Origin: a virus
Length of the DNA: 64,000 nt
Virus record (IMG/VR): IMGVR_UViG_3300033997_000141
Location: 1 to 64,000 of that record
Reading direction: 5' to 3' (one strand)
Shown here: piece after piece, positions 49,553 through 58,086 of the stretch
How positions within the stretch are numbered: position 1 is the stretch's first letter
How the letters are laid out: each line of letters opens with the position of its first letter
Notes under the pieces: generated by a model
What the model was told of the DNA's origin: nothing
Seen by the model: the letters and a program-made list of their open reading frames with translations, nothing else
Database searches by the model: none
Translations under genes and position numbers: made by a program

Positions 49553-50452
49553 TTACGCCGGCAGACTCATCTTGAAGACCCACGGACGCCAGGTGGTGTT
49601 GCCCTTCTTGATGGAAGCGCCGACCTTGCAGTTCAGCACCAGCTGATCCGGCAGCTGCCGGAACTTCTGGCGGGCGACAGCGCAAGCGCCGCTCAGTCGG
49701 TCGGTGGATGCTGGCGGGATGCTCAGGCTGACCATGTGCTCTTGCAGGTCATCGTCGCGGTTCGTCAGCGTGGCCATGCCTTCCAGGTAGCGCTTGATGT
49801 CCCACTCTTCCTTCGCGTAGCCCTGTTCGACCCACTCGGCCTGGATCTCGGTGGCTGGGGAGCCATCGGTCAGCAGGTCGCCTTTCGGGTCATAGCTGAA
49901 GTAGACGGGCGAATCGTCGCCGTCGTACTGGCGCACGATGTAGATCGGACGGGTACCCATCAGGACGCAGTCGAAGGATTCGCCGAGGTCACGTTCTTCG
50001 GTGCCCAGCTTGAAGCGGCCTTCGTGCAGCTTGATGCGGTCGAAGGACATGCCGGTGACGTTCAGACCTTCGAAGCCGTGGTCCGCCATGTCGGCGGTGA
50101 AGGCTGCCATCGCCCCGCTCTTGCCTGCGGTACCAGCGATTGCTGGTGGTGCGCTGGCAGTTGCCACAGCGACTTCCTGACGCTGCTCGGCGACGACTTC
50201 GGGCTCCGGTTCTTCTTCCAGCTCGGCGGCTGGTTCGGCTTCTTCCACCCCCTGGGCCTGCTCTGCTTCCGCTTCAGGCTGGCGTTCCACCGCGGCTTCG
50301 GGCTCCTGCCCTCCCTGCACTTCGCTGTTCTGCTCGACCTGGGCCTCTTGGGCCTGATCGACGGTCTCCTTGACCTGAGCTTCCTGCTCTTGGGCTGCGA
50401 TGTTGGTGGCGTTGGTCTTGACTTCGGTAGTTGCGGCTTTACGCAGTGCCAT
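49553..50452 (-). CDS. Acidic-tailed protein, candidate ssDNA-binding protein
   Basis: A 299-residue protein in two parts. Residues 15-100 are Glu/Gln/Ala-rich and disordered. Residues 125-299 are a beta-rich domain starting GLNVTGMSFDRIKLHEGRF and ending TWRPWVFKMSLPA, with many aromatic and basic residues. It resembles phage proteins of the MxFDRIK type, function unknown to me. A strong promoter, a single gene and a terminator make a separate, probably high-level unit inside the replication block. That expression pattern suits an ssDNA-binding protein, but this is inference. Confidence 0.7.
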   Translation of the reverse strand: MALRKAATTEVKTNATNIAAQEQEAQVKETVDQAQEAQVEQNSEVQGGQEPEAAVERQPEAEAEQAQGVEEAEPAAELEEEPEPEVVAEQRQEVAVATASAPPAIAGTAGKSGAMAAFTADMADHGFEGLNVTGMSFDRIKLHEGRFKLGTEERDLGESFDCVLMGTRPIYIVRQYDGDDSPVYFSYDPKGDLLTDGSPATEIQAEWVEQGYAKEEWDIKRYLEGMATLTNRDDDLQEHMVSLSIPPASTDRLSGACAVARQKFRQLPDQLVLNCKVGASIKKGNTTWRPWVFKMSLPA

Positions 50453-50495
50453 GGTCTATCTCACTTTTCAGGTTAAATTTACAATTTCAGTGGCA

Positions 50496-50516
50496 ATCAG
50501 CGCACTTTTCGCTGAT
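50496..50516 (-). other. Hairpin at the predicted 5' end of the leader
   Basis: ATCAGCG and CGCTGAT (7-bp arms, 7-base loop) begin within about three bases of the predicted transcription start from the promoter at 50526-50555. A 5'-terminal hairpin of this type usually protects mRNA from decay. Confidence 0.55.
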
Positions 50517-50525
50517 GCAGTCTGC

Positions 50526-50555
50526 TTTATACCGAGGCAGATGACTCGGTGTCAA
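50526..50555 (-). promoter_or_regulatory. Strong sigma70 promoter for the acidic-tailed protein gene
   Basis: On the minus strand TTGACA (50555-50550), an 18-base spacer and TATAAA (50531-50526) give near-consensus elements. Predicted start is near 50519, giving a leader of about 67 bases with a hairpin at its 5' end. It overlaps the end of the upstream helicase gene region. Confidence 0.75.
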
Positions 50556-50559
50556 CCGG

Positions 50560-52242
50560 TCAAGCAGCCATCAGCTCGTGGAGCAGATCGTGCTTGTCCC
50601 GAATTGCTCGGTTGTTGCTCTCCTCGTTCTTGAGGAGGTTCTTGAAGTTTTTGTCGCTCAGGGTGCCCAGCACCCGCATGAAGTACACGTTGACGATCTT
50701 CAGCTGTCCCTTCCGGTAGGCCCGTGCCAGCGCCTGCTTGGCGTCCTTCGGCGAGGTCGGGCACTCGTAGAAGATGATGTAGCTGGCGACCTGCAGGTTG
50801 AGCGCTGCGCCGCCGCTGATCCAGTTGATGATCAGCAGGTTGCTGTCCTCGTCGTTCTTGAACCGGTCGATCTCGTCCTGCGCCCCCTTGGTCCCGCCGT
50901 AGATCACGCAGGGCTTCAGGTGGGCGTAGCGCTTGGCCAACTGGTCAACCGCGCCCCGGTAGAAGGCGAAGATGATCACCTTGCGCTCGACGTTGGGCTT
51001 GATGCTGTCGATCAGCTGGTCTGTAGCCGTTGCCAACTGGTTCTCGCCGGTGTAGCCGTACTCCTCTGGGCAGCTGATCAGCCGCAGCGCTGTGTGTCGC
51101 ATTTCGCTGATGCTCTGCGGCGAGATCACCAGGTCACCCAGAATGGCGAACTTGTCGTTCACCACGTTCCGGTACAGCTTGGCGTGGGCGCCGGTAAGCC
51201 TGACGGGGTACTCGCTGATGATGGGCTCAGGTAGCTCGATCACGTCGCGCTTCTGTACCCGGCTGGCGTTGGCCCAGAGCGATTCGAAAATCTTCTCCGG
51301 GTTCACGTAGTCGGCGATCTGCTTGATCGTCTTCTCGCGCCCGCCAGGCAGCGGTACCCTGAACTCCTTGATGATGCAGTGCTGGCGCAGGAATGCTGCC
51401 TTGTTCAGGTAGGCCTCGGGGTTGATCAGCCTGATCAGTCCGTAGCAATCGTGCAGGTGCGTCGGCACCGGCGTCCCGGACATCAGGTAGATCGCCACGT
51501 CGTCCTTCAGGATGCGCGACATCTCGACCACGGACTTCGAGATGATCGAGTCCATACCGCACAGGGCGTGGGCCTCGTCGAAGAACAGGACGTTGTAGCC
51601 ACGCTCCTTGAGCAGGTTCTGGTGCGGGTTCTTGGCCTTGCCCTTGCCCTTCCGGATCGTGATGATACGTCCGTCTGGGGTGTAGGGTGTGGCCTTCTCG
51701 TAGGCGGGGTTGCCCTCGGCGTCGAAGTACGGGGTGGCGAACTCCTCCGGCGTGCCAACCTTGGCCATGTTGCGCACCCGCCAGAGGTTGTTGCCGATGT
51801 TCTTCACCGAGGAGTGGTCGTTGTACACCCGGAAAATGTCGTAGGACATGATCAGGATATCCGGCCAGCCGTCCTTCTCCCACTCGGAGACCAGCTTCTT
51901 TTTCTTGCTTGAGCTGACGTCTAAGTGCTCAATTTTCAGGTACTTGCGGATGTTTTTGAAGAAGTCTTCGAACTCCCGCATGAACTGGATGATGGGTGCT
52001 GGCGGCATCACGAAGACCACCTTGTTGCCCAGGGCAGCCATCAAGATGGCATGCACCTGGGCAGGGTAGGTCTTGCCGATCCCCGGCTCCCCGAAGTCGC
52101 CATACCGGTAATAGCGGGGGTAGGCGTGGATCATCTGCATCTGGTGAGGCATAGGCCAGTGCAGCAACTCGATCTTGCTGAACCAGGTGGGGTGGTTATG
52201 CACCCCCGAGGCCAGCATCAGGTCGTCCAGGGTCATCGGCAT
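50560..52242 (-). CDS. SNF2/SF2-type helicase
   Basis: A 560-residue SF2 ATPase. Walker A is GEPGIGKT (51-58), VVFVMPP is motif Ia, FFDEAH is the Walker B/DEAH-type box, YLMSGTPVP is motif III, and QALARAYRKGQ is motif VI. VIIFAFYRGAVDQLAKRY belongs to the second RecA lobe. Related proteins remodel nucleoprotein or unwind branched DNA in phage replication (like T4 UvsW). ATG 52242 overlaps the primase stop by TGATG. Confidence 0.9.
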   Translation of the reverse strand: MPMTLDDLMLASGVHNHPTWFSKIELLHWPMPHQMQMIHAYPRYYRYGDFGEPGIGKTYPAQVHAILMAALGNKVVFVMPPAPIIQFMREFEDFFKNIRKYLKIEHLDVSSSKKKKLVSEWEKDGWPDILIMSYDIFRVYNDHSSVKNIGNNLWRVRNMAKVGTPEEFATPYFDAEGNPAYEKATPYTPDGRIITIRKGKGKAKNPHQNLLKERGYNVLFFDEAHALCGMDSIISKSVVEMSRILKDDVAIYLMSGTPVPTHLHDCYGLIRLINPEAYLNKAAFLRQHCIIKEFRVPLPGGREKTIKQIADYVNPEKIFESLWANASRVQKRDVIELPEPIISEYPVRLTGAHAKLYRNVVNDKFAILGDLVISPQSISEMRHTALRLISCPEEYGYTGENQLATATDQLIDSIKPNVERKVIIFAFYRGAVDQLAKRYAHLKPCVIYGGTKGAQDEIDRFKNDEDSNLLIINWISGGAALNLQVASYIIFYECPTSPKDAKQALARAYRKGQLKIVNVYFMRVLGTLSDKNFKNLLKNEESNNRAIRDKHDLLHELMAA

Positions 52243-55142
52243 CAGGCTTCCTCCGGTACGTCGCTTTCCATGAAGTTGTTCATCACCGTGCCGCGTTCAG
52301 CCAGCTTGGAGAGACTGAGGACGAACACCTCGGTGTCTTCGCGCCCCGGGTAGGGCTCCGAGCGTTCGTAGTAGGTCTCGCCGATGATCAGGTCGCGCAG
52401 CTGGCTGTATGCCTGGATCACCACCGTGTCGCCCTGGTTGCGGGAGAACGACTTGTACCGGGGCATGCAGGTGTGCAGGACCAGGTACAGGCTGTCGCCC
52501 AGGCGCCAGTAGTGCATGCCCGGCTTCAGTTGGTAGCGCTCGTCGGTGCTGGACTCCGCCATGATGTTCATCGTGGTCAGAACGCGGTCCACTTCCGAGG
52601 TCATCCGGCCACGCTCGGCCTTCACCACGCCACCGCCCAAGTAGGCAACCAAGCCGTCGTACAGCCGCTGCACTTCCTCACGCCCACCCACCTTGAACTC
52701 TGCCATGGTGTGCAGGAGCATGTGCAGGCCGGTCAGGCAGGTCATGTGGCCCCAGCGCGGCCGGCTGCTGATCTTGGCGTGGATCAGGTCGTGCTTGCTG
52801 TGGAAAATCTCCAGCAGTGCCGACGGCGAGGTACCCATGGCCACTGTGACCAAAGCCTTGGCCATCCGCAGCAGCGCATCCTTGTGACGGATCGCCTGCG
52901 AGTAGTTGCGCTGGTACACCGGGTTCTCCAAAGAGCGAGACTGCAGCTTGACCTCGACCGAACGGCCGCGCAGCGCTGGCATGACCGGTGACTGCTCGCT
53001 GGTGTAGACGATCGGCGCCGAGATCCGGTCGTCCGTCTGCCCCAGCTCCTTGCCCATGATCCGGCCGCGCTGCACCGGTGCCTTGTTCCACGACGCCTTC
53101 AGGATACCGGCGATGCGGGGGTACTTCGTGCCCAGCTGGCCAGGGTTCACCTCCTCCACCAGGCGAGGGACCGTGGTCGAGCTGCTGAGGTACTTGATCA
53201 GCGGGTATTCGGTACCGACTTCCACGTTCATGTACTCGGCCACGGTGTAGTCGATGCCGCTGAGCAGCGCCACCAGCACCGCGGTAGACGTCTTGCCGGC
53301 CTCCGAGTTGCCGCTGATGTTGAGCAGGGGGAACTGCGGCTCCCGGAACTGGATGTGCTCCCGGAAATGGCAGGCGACGGTCCAGCCAATGATCATCGCC
53401 ACCGAGATCGGGTCGTTGATGTTGCAGAGCGCGATCAGAGCCGTCTCAAGGTCCGTGTCGTTTTCGAAGGGGTTGGTGCCACGCAGCAGCGCTGGCGACT
53501 GGCGCGGGTTGCCGCTGTAGCGGTAGCCGCTGCGCATGTTCTTGATGGTGATGGAGCTGTCAGCCTCGACGTAATGGGGAATGACCTTCCCATCCTTGCG
53601 ATCGAGGATCAGCCCACACACAGCTGATCGAGTCATCTTTTCGAGTTCCTTGTCCTCTGCTTTCTCACGGCCGAAGTATGTGACCGCCTTCAGCAGCCGC
53701 TGGATGTCAGCGTCACCGGCGTAGACCAGGGCGTCACCGTGCCCTTGGATCGAGCTGATCAGCTCGCGCTTCGAGCCCCAGGCCCGCTCGGGGATGCGGA
53801 CGTCGCGGTGGATGCGGCCTTCGTCATCGATCAGGTAGCCCTGCAGCTCCTTGCGCACACTGATCCGCCAGCCTGGCGTCCCGTCGCGGTCCATGTGTGG
53901 CTCCAGGTCGTGAACCTCGACCTCGGGCCAGAAGGTGAAGCTGGACAGCTGGCGCCGGCCGTTCTCCATCACCAACCAGTAGCCCTTCGGGTCCCAGCTG
54001 ATGTTGGTAGCGGCGTTGTACTGGCTCGGCGAAGCGCCGGCCTGGTCGGTGTCGCCATTGGCGATGTCTGCGCGGCACACCGGGCAGCCGCCACAGCGCT
54101 TGCCGATCACCGAGATGAATGCACCTGGTGCAAACTTGAACTGCCCGGCGAAGGTGCGGCTCAGGTGGCCCTTGACGTGCTTGATCCGCTCGGTTTCGCT
54201 CGGGCGAGAGCTGCTTTCCACGTTCTTGCAGAACGGGTAGACCAGCAGCTCCATGTACTCCTTCTCCTCCGACCTGTCGTAGGCGGCGGCGATGTAGGAG
54301 GAGAGCTGCAGGGCGGCCTGGTTCCACGTCGAGCTGTCGCAGTCACCCTCGGTGATGAGGATCTGCACGCAGCCTGGGATGCCCTCCCATTCCCTGAAGG
54401 TCTCCCGCGGCACCGTGGTAGCCTCGAGCAAGGCTCGCACCCGGCGGCTGGCCGCCAGCTTGGCCTTCTTGAACAGTTCGACGCACTTCGGGTAGGTGAC
54501 GTTCTTCGGCGGGGTATTCACGGCCATCTTCGGCCGTGGCTGCGCCACCAGCACGCCATAGCCTTCGGCGTCCAGGGTCTGCAGCTCCTCGATGGAGACG
54601 CCCACCTTGTAGGTACCCTTGCCCGGCCTGGCCACGCCTTCGCAGCGCCACATGCGGCCTTGGCCACAGCTGTACACGCTGTTGTCGATTGCGGAGTCGG
54701 TAGGCTTCAGGCCCACGCCGTCCTGCACCGTGAGCATGATCTCGCGGTAGATGTACGGCAGGAACTTTGTTGGCGATTTGACGCCGAACACTTCACCGGC
54801 GATGGTGAAATGGACGCCCTTACCGCCAGAGAGCCAGCAATTGATGAACTCGCCGGGGATGTCCAGCTTGGTCATCAGGTAATCGAGGACGAGGCGCGCA
54901 TCATCCAGGGCGCGGTCGAGGTCGTCTTCCTTGTCAAAGTCGAAGTACATGGGGCCCAGGTACTTGACCGTCTCCAGCGGTTCGATACCTTTTTCGAAAA
55001 GTTCTTCGGGGTTCTGATCAACCATCAGAACAGTCTGGAACGAGGGCGGCCCGGGCAGAGCTGAAGGGTCCTTCAGCTGCTCAGCTGTGTATGGGCGCCA
55101 TGGTTCCTTCCCGTTCGTCTTGAACTGGAGGAAGTAGAGCAT
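52242..55142 (-). CDS. Primase-helicase, archaeo-eukaryotic primase type
   Basis: A 966-residue fusion. The N-terminal primase shows the catalytic Asp pair in MYFDFDKED (Asp68, Asp70) and the SGGKGVHF motif (105-112), characteristic of the AEP/PrimPol superfamily. Cysteine pairs (CGGCPVC) suggest a zinc-binding element in the middle. A P-loop NTPase follows (SGNSEAGKTS at about 605-615, Walker A). It should both prime and unwind at the fork. Its start at ATG 55142 has only a distant GGAGG. Confidence 0.85.
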   Translation of the reverse strand: MLYFLQFKTNGKEPWRPYTAEQLKDPSALPGPPSFQTVLMVDQNPEELFEKGIEPLETVKYLGPMYFDFDKEDDLDRALDDARLVLDYLMTKLDIPGEFINCWLSGGKGVHFTIAGEVFGVKSPTKFLPYIYREIMLTVQDGVGLKPTDSAIDNSVYSCGQGRMWRCEGVARPGKGTYKVGVSIEELQTLDAEGYGVLVAQPRPKMAVNTPPKNVTYPKCVELFKKAKLAASRRVRALLEATTVPRETFREWEGIPGCVQILITEGDCDSSTWNQAALQLSSYIAAAYDRSEEKEYMELLVYPFCKNVESSSRPSETERIKHVKGHLSRTFAGQFKFAPGAFISVIGKRCGGCPVCRADIANGDTDQAGASPSQYNAATNISWDPKGYWLVMENGRRQLSSFTFWPEVEVHDLEPHMDRDGTPGWRISVRKELQGYLIDDEGRIHRDVRIPERAWGSKRELISSIQGHGDALVYAGDADIQRLLKAVTYFGREKAEDKELEKMTRSAVCGLILDRKDGKVIPHYVEADSSITIKNMRSGYRYSGNPRQSPALLRGTNPFENDTDLETALIALCNINDPISVAMIIGWTVACHFREHIQFREPQFPLLNISGNSEAGKTSTAVLVALLSGIDYTVAEYMNVEVGTEYPLIKYLSSSTTVPRLVEEVNPGQLGTKYPRIAGILKASWNKAPVQRGRIMGKELGQTDDRISAPIVYTSEQSPVMPALRGRSVEVKLQSRSLENPVYQRNYSQAIRHKDALLRMAKALVTVAMGTSPSALLEIFHSKHDLIHAKISSRPRWGHMTCLTGLHMLLHTMAEFKVGGREEVQRLYDGLVAYLGGGVVKAERGRMTSEVDRVLTTMNIMAESSTDERYQLKPGMHYWRLGDSLYLVLHTCMPRYKSFSRNQGDTVVIQAYSQLRDLIIGETYYERSEPYPGREDTEVFVLSLSKLAERGTVMNNFMESDVPEEA

Positions 55143-55149
55143 GGCGGGC

Positions 55150-55395
55150 TCAGGCCTCCATGCGCTGGATGGTCAGGCGCTTGACGTAAGTCTTGCCGTC
55201 GGCATTGTAGGCTTGGAAATCCAGCTCGCTCTTGAGGCCGCGACGGGCGACAGCCTGCTTGAACAGCGTGATGTTGTAGACCTTCTTCGGCATCACCACG
55301 GCCCCGTCGATTTGCAGCGTGTTGTAGTGCTTGGCCAGCTCTGCGTAATCAATCGGCTCTGCGGCCCGGCCTTTTGCGTGATCAACGGTTTGCAT
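55150..55395 (-). CDS. Small hypothetical protein between helicase and primase
   Basis: An 81-residue protein. ATG 55395 follows CAGGAGTTCAAC. It contains AELAKHYNTLQIDGAVVMPK and a basic region, and looks like a small alpha/beta fold. The 66-base gap upstream carries an 8-bp GC hairpin (CGTGCCCC-GGC-GGGGCACG, 55420-55438) and an A/T-rich near-palindrome (55442-55460). Confidence 0.65.
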   Translation of the reverse strand: MQTVDHAKGRAAEPIDYAELAKHYNTLQIDGAVVMPKKVYNITLFKQAVARRGLKSELDFQAYNADGKTYVKRLTIQRMEA

Positions 55396-55419
55396 GTTGA
55401 ACTCCTGTAGGAATGGCTC

Positions 55420-55460
55420 CGTGCCCCGGCGGGGCACGAAGATGATAATACTATAAAAGT
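55420..55460 (-). other. Hairpin plus A/T-rich dyad between helicase and the 81-residue gene
   Basis: CGTGCCCC-GGC-GGGGCACG forms an 8-bp hairpin, and ATACTATAAAAGTAT is a dyad symmetric A/T-rich element containing TATAGT on the minus strand. It might combine a weak promoter and an RNA stem. No convincing -35 was found. Confidence 0.4.
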
Positions 55461-55461
55461 A

Positions 55462-56790
55462 TCAGGTGCTAAAGCGAACTCTGTTGACCGTGAGTTCGTG
55501 ACGGGCTCGGCTCCAACCAACGTAGACCAGGCGCTTGCGCTCCGGTCCCCGAGGGTTGTCGAGCATGTCGTTCACGTCGAGGAAGACCCGGCTGAACGAG
55601 CTACCCTGGGCGCGGTGGGCCGTGATGCAGTAGCAGTGGGTGATGTCGGCGAACAGCTCGCGGAAGGTGTGGTACATCCTCCAGCGCAGGCCGTGTGCCG
55701 CGGTTCCTTTGGCCTCCTTGGCTCGACGCTCGAGGTCGTTGAGGCGGGCGTTGTAACGCTCCAACTCGTGGTCGGCGACGATGTGGGCGAATGCTTGCTT
55801 CACGTCAGCGTAGATCGGCGTGAGCACCAAGCATACCGTGTCCCAATACTCGCCGGTGTCCTCGTCCACCAGGCGGCTGTCCTTGATCGCGGTGACGATA
55901 CACTCCTCATCCGTAGACAGGACCACGTCACGCCCGAACGAGAGCGGGCCGGCCGTAACCACGCGCTCGCCGACGACAAATTTCCAGGCGTCTGGGCCAA
56001 ACAACTTGGCGCGAATGGCCTTGTTTATGGCGCGAACGCGGTCATTACGCCAGGCGATCACCCTGGTCTCTTCCAGGTCCGTGTTCAGGTCGAACGCTTC
56101 CACCACCGTCTTGATGAACATCGCCGTCTTGACGACCTTGATGTTCTGGTCCTCCTCGTGGTTGAAGTGGAACGGCTTGTTCTCCTTGATGGCCTGGCGC
56201 AGCTCACGGCCCAGCACGTTGATCGAGTTCGCGCTGCCGTCCGCGTTGGGCTTCTGCCGCTCGTTCTGGGTCAGCTCCCGCGTCGGGAACAGGTCGAAGG
56301 CCTCCGAACGCAGTTCGCCAACCGGCGGCAGTTGGTAGTCGTCACCCAGGATCAGGGAGAACGTCTCGCTGGCGTCTACGGCAGGCAGGTAGTAGTTGTG
56401 CAGCAGGATCTTGTTGAGCATCGACCCTTCGTCGAGCACAACCACGTCCATCTCACTGACAATCTCGTCCTTCGTCTGGGAGACGTGCTTGCGCTCGGAA
56501 CTGGGCATCAGGGTCAAGCCCAGGGCGCTGTGGATGGTCTTGAAGGTGATCCGGTCGGTCTTCAGGTTGGCAGCTTTCACCGCCTTCTCCAGCTGCTTGA
56601 CCGCCTTGTTAGTTGGCGCGGCCATCAGGACGTTCATGTCCTGTCTGACCAGCTCCTCGGTGATATGGGTGGTGCAGAAGGTCTTGCCCGTGCCGCCCTC
56701 ACCCACCAGGGTGGCGCCGTAACCCTCCCCGTTGAACATTTCGTTGATGATGCCATCAACAGCAAAGGCCTGGCCTCTGTTCAGCCCCAT
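55462..56790 (-). CDS. SF1 helicase, RecD/Dda-like
   Basis: A helicase of 442 residues from ATG 56790, chosen because GGAG lies six bases upstream; ATG 56802 is in frame but lacks a site. Walker A is GEGGTGKT (30-37). VMAAPTNKAV is motif Ia, VVVLDEGSML is motif II, ILGDDYQLPPVG is motif III, YCITAHRAQGSSF is motif V and VYVGWSRARHELTV is motif VI. It resembles T4 Dda. It should displace proteins and unwind forks 5'-3'. Confidence 0.9.
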   Translation of the reverse strand: MGLNRGQAFAVDGIINEMFNGEGYGATLVGEGGTGKTFCTTHITEELVRQDMNVLMAAPTNKAVKQLEKAVKAANLKTDRITFKTIHSALGLTLMPSSERKHVSQTKDEIVSEMDVVVLDEGSMLNKILLHNYYLPAVDASETFSLILGDDYQLPPVGELRSEAFDLFPTRELTQNERQKPNADGSANSINVLGRELRQAIKENKPFHFNHEEDQNIKVVKTAMFIKTVVEAFDLNTDLEETRVIAWRNDRVRAINKAIRAKLFGPDAWKFVVGERVVTAGPLSFGRDVVLSTDEECIVTAIKDSRLVDEDTGEYWDTVCLVLTPIYADVKQAFAHIVADHELERYNARLNDLERRAKEAKGTAAHGLRWRMYHTFRELFADITHCYCITAHRAQGSSFSRVFLDVNDMLDNPRGPERKRLVYVGWSRARHELTVNRVRFST

Positions 56791-56810
56791 GTGATTCTCC
56801 ATGTGGTTGA

Positions 56811-56828
56811 GGGCCGGTTACCCGGCCC
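56811..56828 (-). other. 7-bp hairpin in the leader of the Dda-like helicase
   Basis: GGGCCGG-TTAC-CCGGCCC (7-bp stem, tetraloop) lies between the 104-residue gene and the helicase start. It has no T-run, so a simple terminator is unlikely; a processing or stabilising element is possible. Confidence 0.4.
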
Positions 56829-56833
56829 GTGCG

Positions 56834-57148
56834 TTATCGACTGAACAACGAAACCACGTTGTCCGCCTGGATCTTGGGTTGCGCGCTGAGGGTACGCTGC
56901 GTGGTGGTGATCAGGTGGAAGTTACCCATGAACGTGTCCATCACCACGTCATACCCCTCACGCTCTCCGGTCTCGAAGAACCAGACCATCAGCCTGCGCA
57001 CTTCCTCGCCCGAGAACGAACAGATCGCTTCCTCGGTGAAGAACACACCCATAACGTTGGTCAGGAACTCGCGGATCACGCGGTCAGGCATGGGCTTCGG
57101 GTCGATCTTGACCGTCAGCATGCGCAGTTCTGCCATCAACTTTTCCAT
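56834..57148 (-). CDS. Hypothetical protein upstream of the Dda-like helicase
   Basis: A 104-residue protein starting at ATG 57148, directly after the stop of a small membrane-protein gene (TAGATG) and behind GGAGG. It has a basic N-terminal half (LTVKIDPKPMPDRVIREFLT) and a C-terminal VVSLFSR. No family recognised. Confidence 0.65.
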   Translation of the reverse strand: MEKLMAELRMLTVKIDPKPMPDRVIREFLTNVMGVFFTEEAICSFSGEEVRRLMVWFFETGEREGYDVVMDTFMGNFHLITTTQRTLSAQPKIQADNVVSLFSR

Positions 57149-57235
57149 CTATCCTCCGGTTGCCGCCTTGATCACGCCGATGAAGATCGGCGCCAGAAAA
57201 ACCACGGCGATGGTGTATTCGAAAATCCTGTACAT
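57149..57235 (-). CDS. 28-residue single-pass membrane protein
   Basis: ATG 57235 has GAGGAGG about five bases upstream, and the stop is directly followed by the next ATG. The peptide is one hydrophobic helix (YTIAVVFLAPIFIGVI) with short polar ends. The strong ribosome site and coupling support it as a real microprotein. Function unknown. Confidence 0.65.
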   Translation of the reverse strand: MYRIFEYTIAVVFLAPIFIGVIKAATGG

Positions 57236-57263
57236 ACAGCCTCCTCACCGCCGTGGCGGTCGT

Positions 57264-58076
57264 TTAGGTAGGGATGCCCTCTGCCAGCATGCGGCGGGCC
57301 TTGTCCACCAGGTCCTTGGGCGCCAGCTCCTGTTTCTTGGCCACCGGTTCCGGCAGGTGCTTGCCGGCTTCCGGCATGACGTCGAGCAGCTGTCGAGCGG
57401 TCTTCATGGGCATGATGACCTGAGTCAACATCTTCTGCATTTGCTCGGCTTCTTCGATGACCTTGGCGAATTTCTCTGCCAGGTCATTGGCGGTTTTTAC
57501 CAGTGGCCAGGCGGCCTGGCTGAATCGCAGCTGCCGCTCGTTGAGTTTCACGGGGTCGCCAGGGCGGGGCTCAACAGCCTGCTGGTACACCGTCTTGGTG
57601 TGGCGCACGGCCGGCACCCCAGGGAACGAAGGGTCGAAGCGGATCTCGTAGCCATAGTTCGCTGCCCGGCAGCCGAACACTCGGCCGAAGGTTGACCAGT
57701 TCCTCATGATCGCGCTGAGGAAAGTGGAACGCTCGTCCTTATGCTTGCTCGGATAGGCAGGACCCTTCGCCATCACCAACTTCGAGCGGCAGCTGTACTG
57801 GAGGTTGGGGTTTTCGACGTCTTCTTTGTGTTCGTACATATAGACCGACAGCGTCCCATTGCTGGCGTGGGCTACCATGGTGCCTTGCTGGATCAGATCC
57901 AGCCAACGCTCACGGCTCAGCTCCGGCAAAAGCAGCTCGGCCTCCTTGACCACCAAGGCCTCCCAGAGATTGTTCAGCTTAATGGCCGCCTGTCCCATGA
58001 CCATCGCGTGTTTCTTGCACGCTTCGGCCACCAGGTCGATAACCAATTGCTCTTTGATCTGTTTCGTCAGGTTCAT
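57264..58076 (-). CDS. Hypothetical protein, possible Nmad5-like
   Basis: A 270-residue protein starting at ATG 58076 behind GAAGGACGAGAC. The N-terminal 80 residues (LTKQIKEQLVIDLVAEACKK then KEAELLLPELSRERW) have the look of Nmad5, a domain associated with DNA nucleotide modification loci. I rely on pattern memory here, so this is tentative. The middle is alpha/beta with several Arg and Tyr; the C-terminal third is helical. Neighbours are small unknown genes, followed upstream by the methyltransferase. Confidence 0.55.
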   Translation of the reverse strand: MNLTKQIKEQLVIDLVAEACKKHAMVMGQAAIKLNNLWEALVVKEAELLLPELSRERWLDLIQQGTMVAHASNGTLSVYMYEHKEDVENPNLQYSCRSKLVMAKGPAYPSKHKDERSTFLSAIMRNWSTFGRVFGCRAANYGYEIRFDPSFPGVPAVRHTKTVYQQAVEPRPGDPVKLNERQLRFSQAAWPLVKTANDLAEKFAKVIEEAEQMQKMLTQVIMPMKTARQLLDVMPEAGKHLPEPVAKKQELAPKDLVDKARRMLAEGIPT

Positions 58077-58086
58077 GTCTCGTCCT

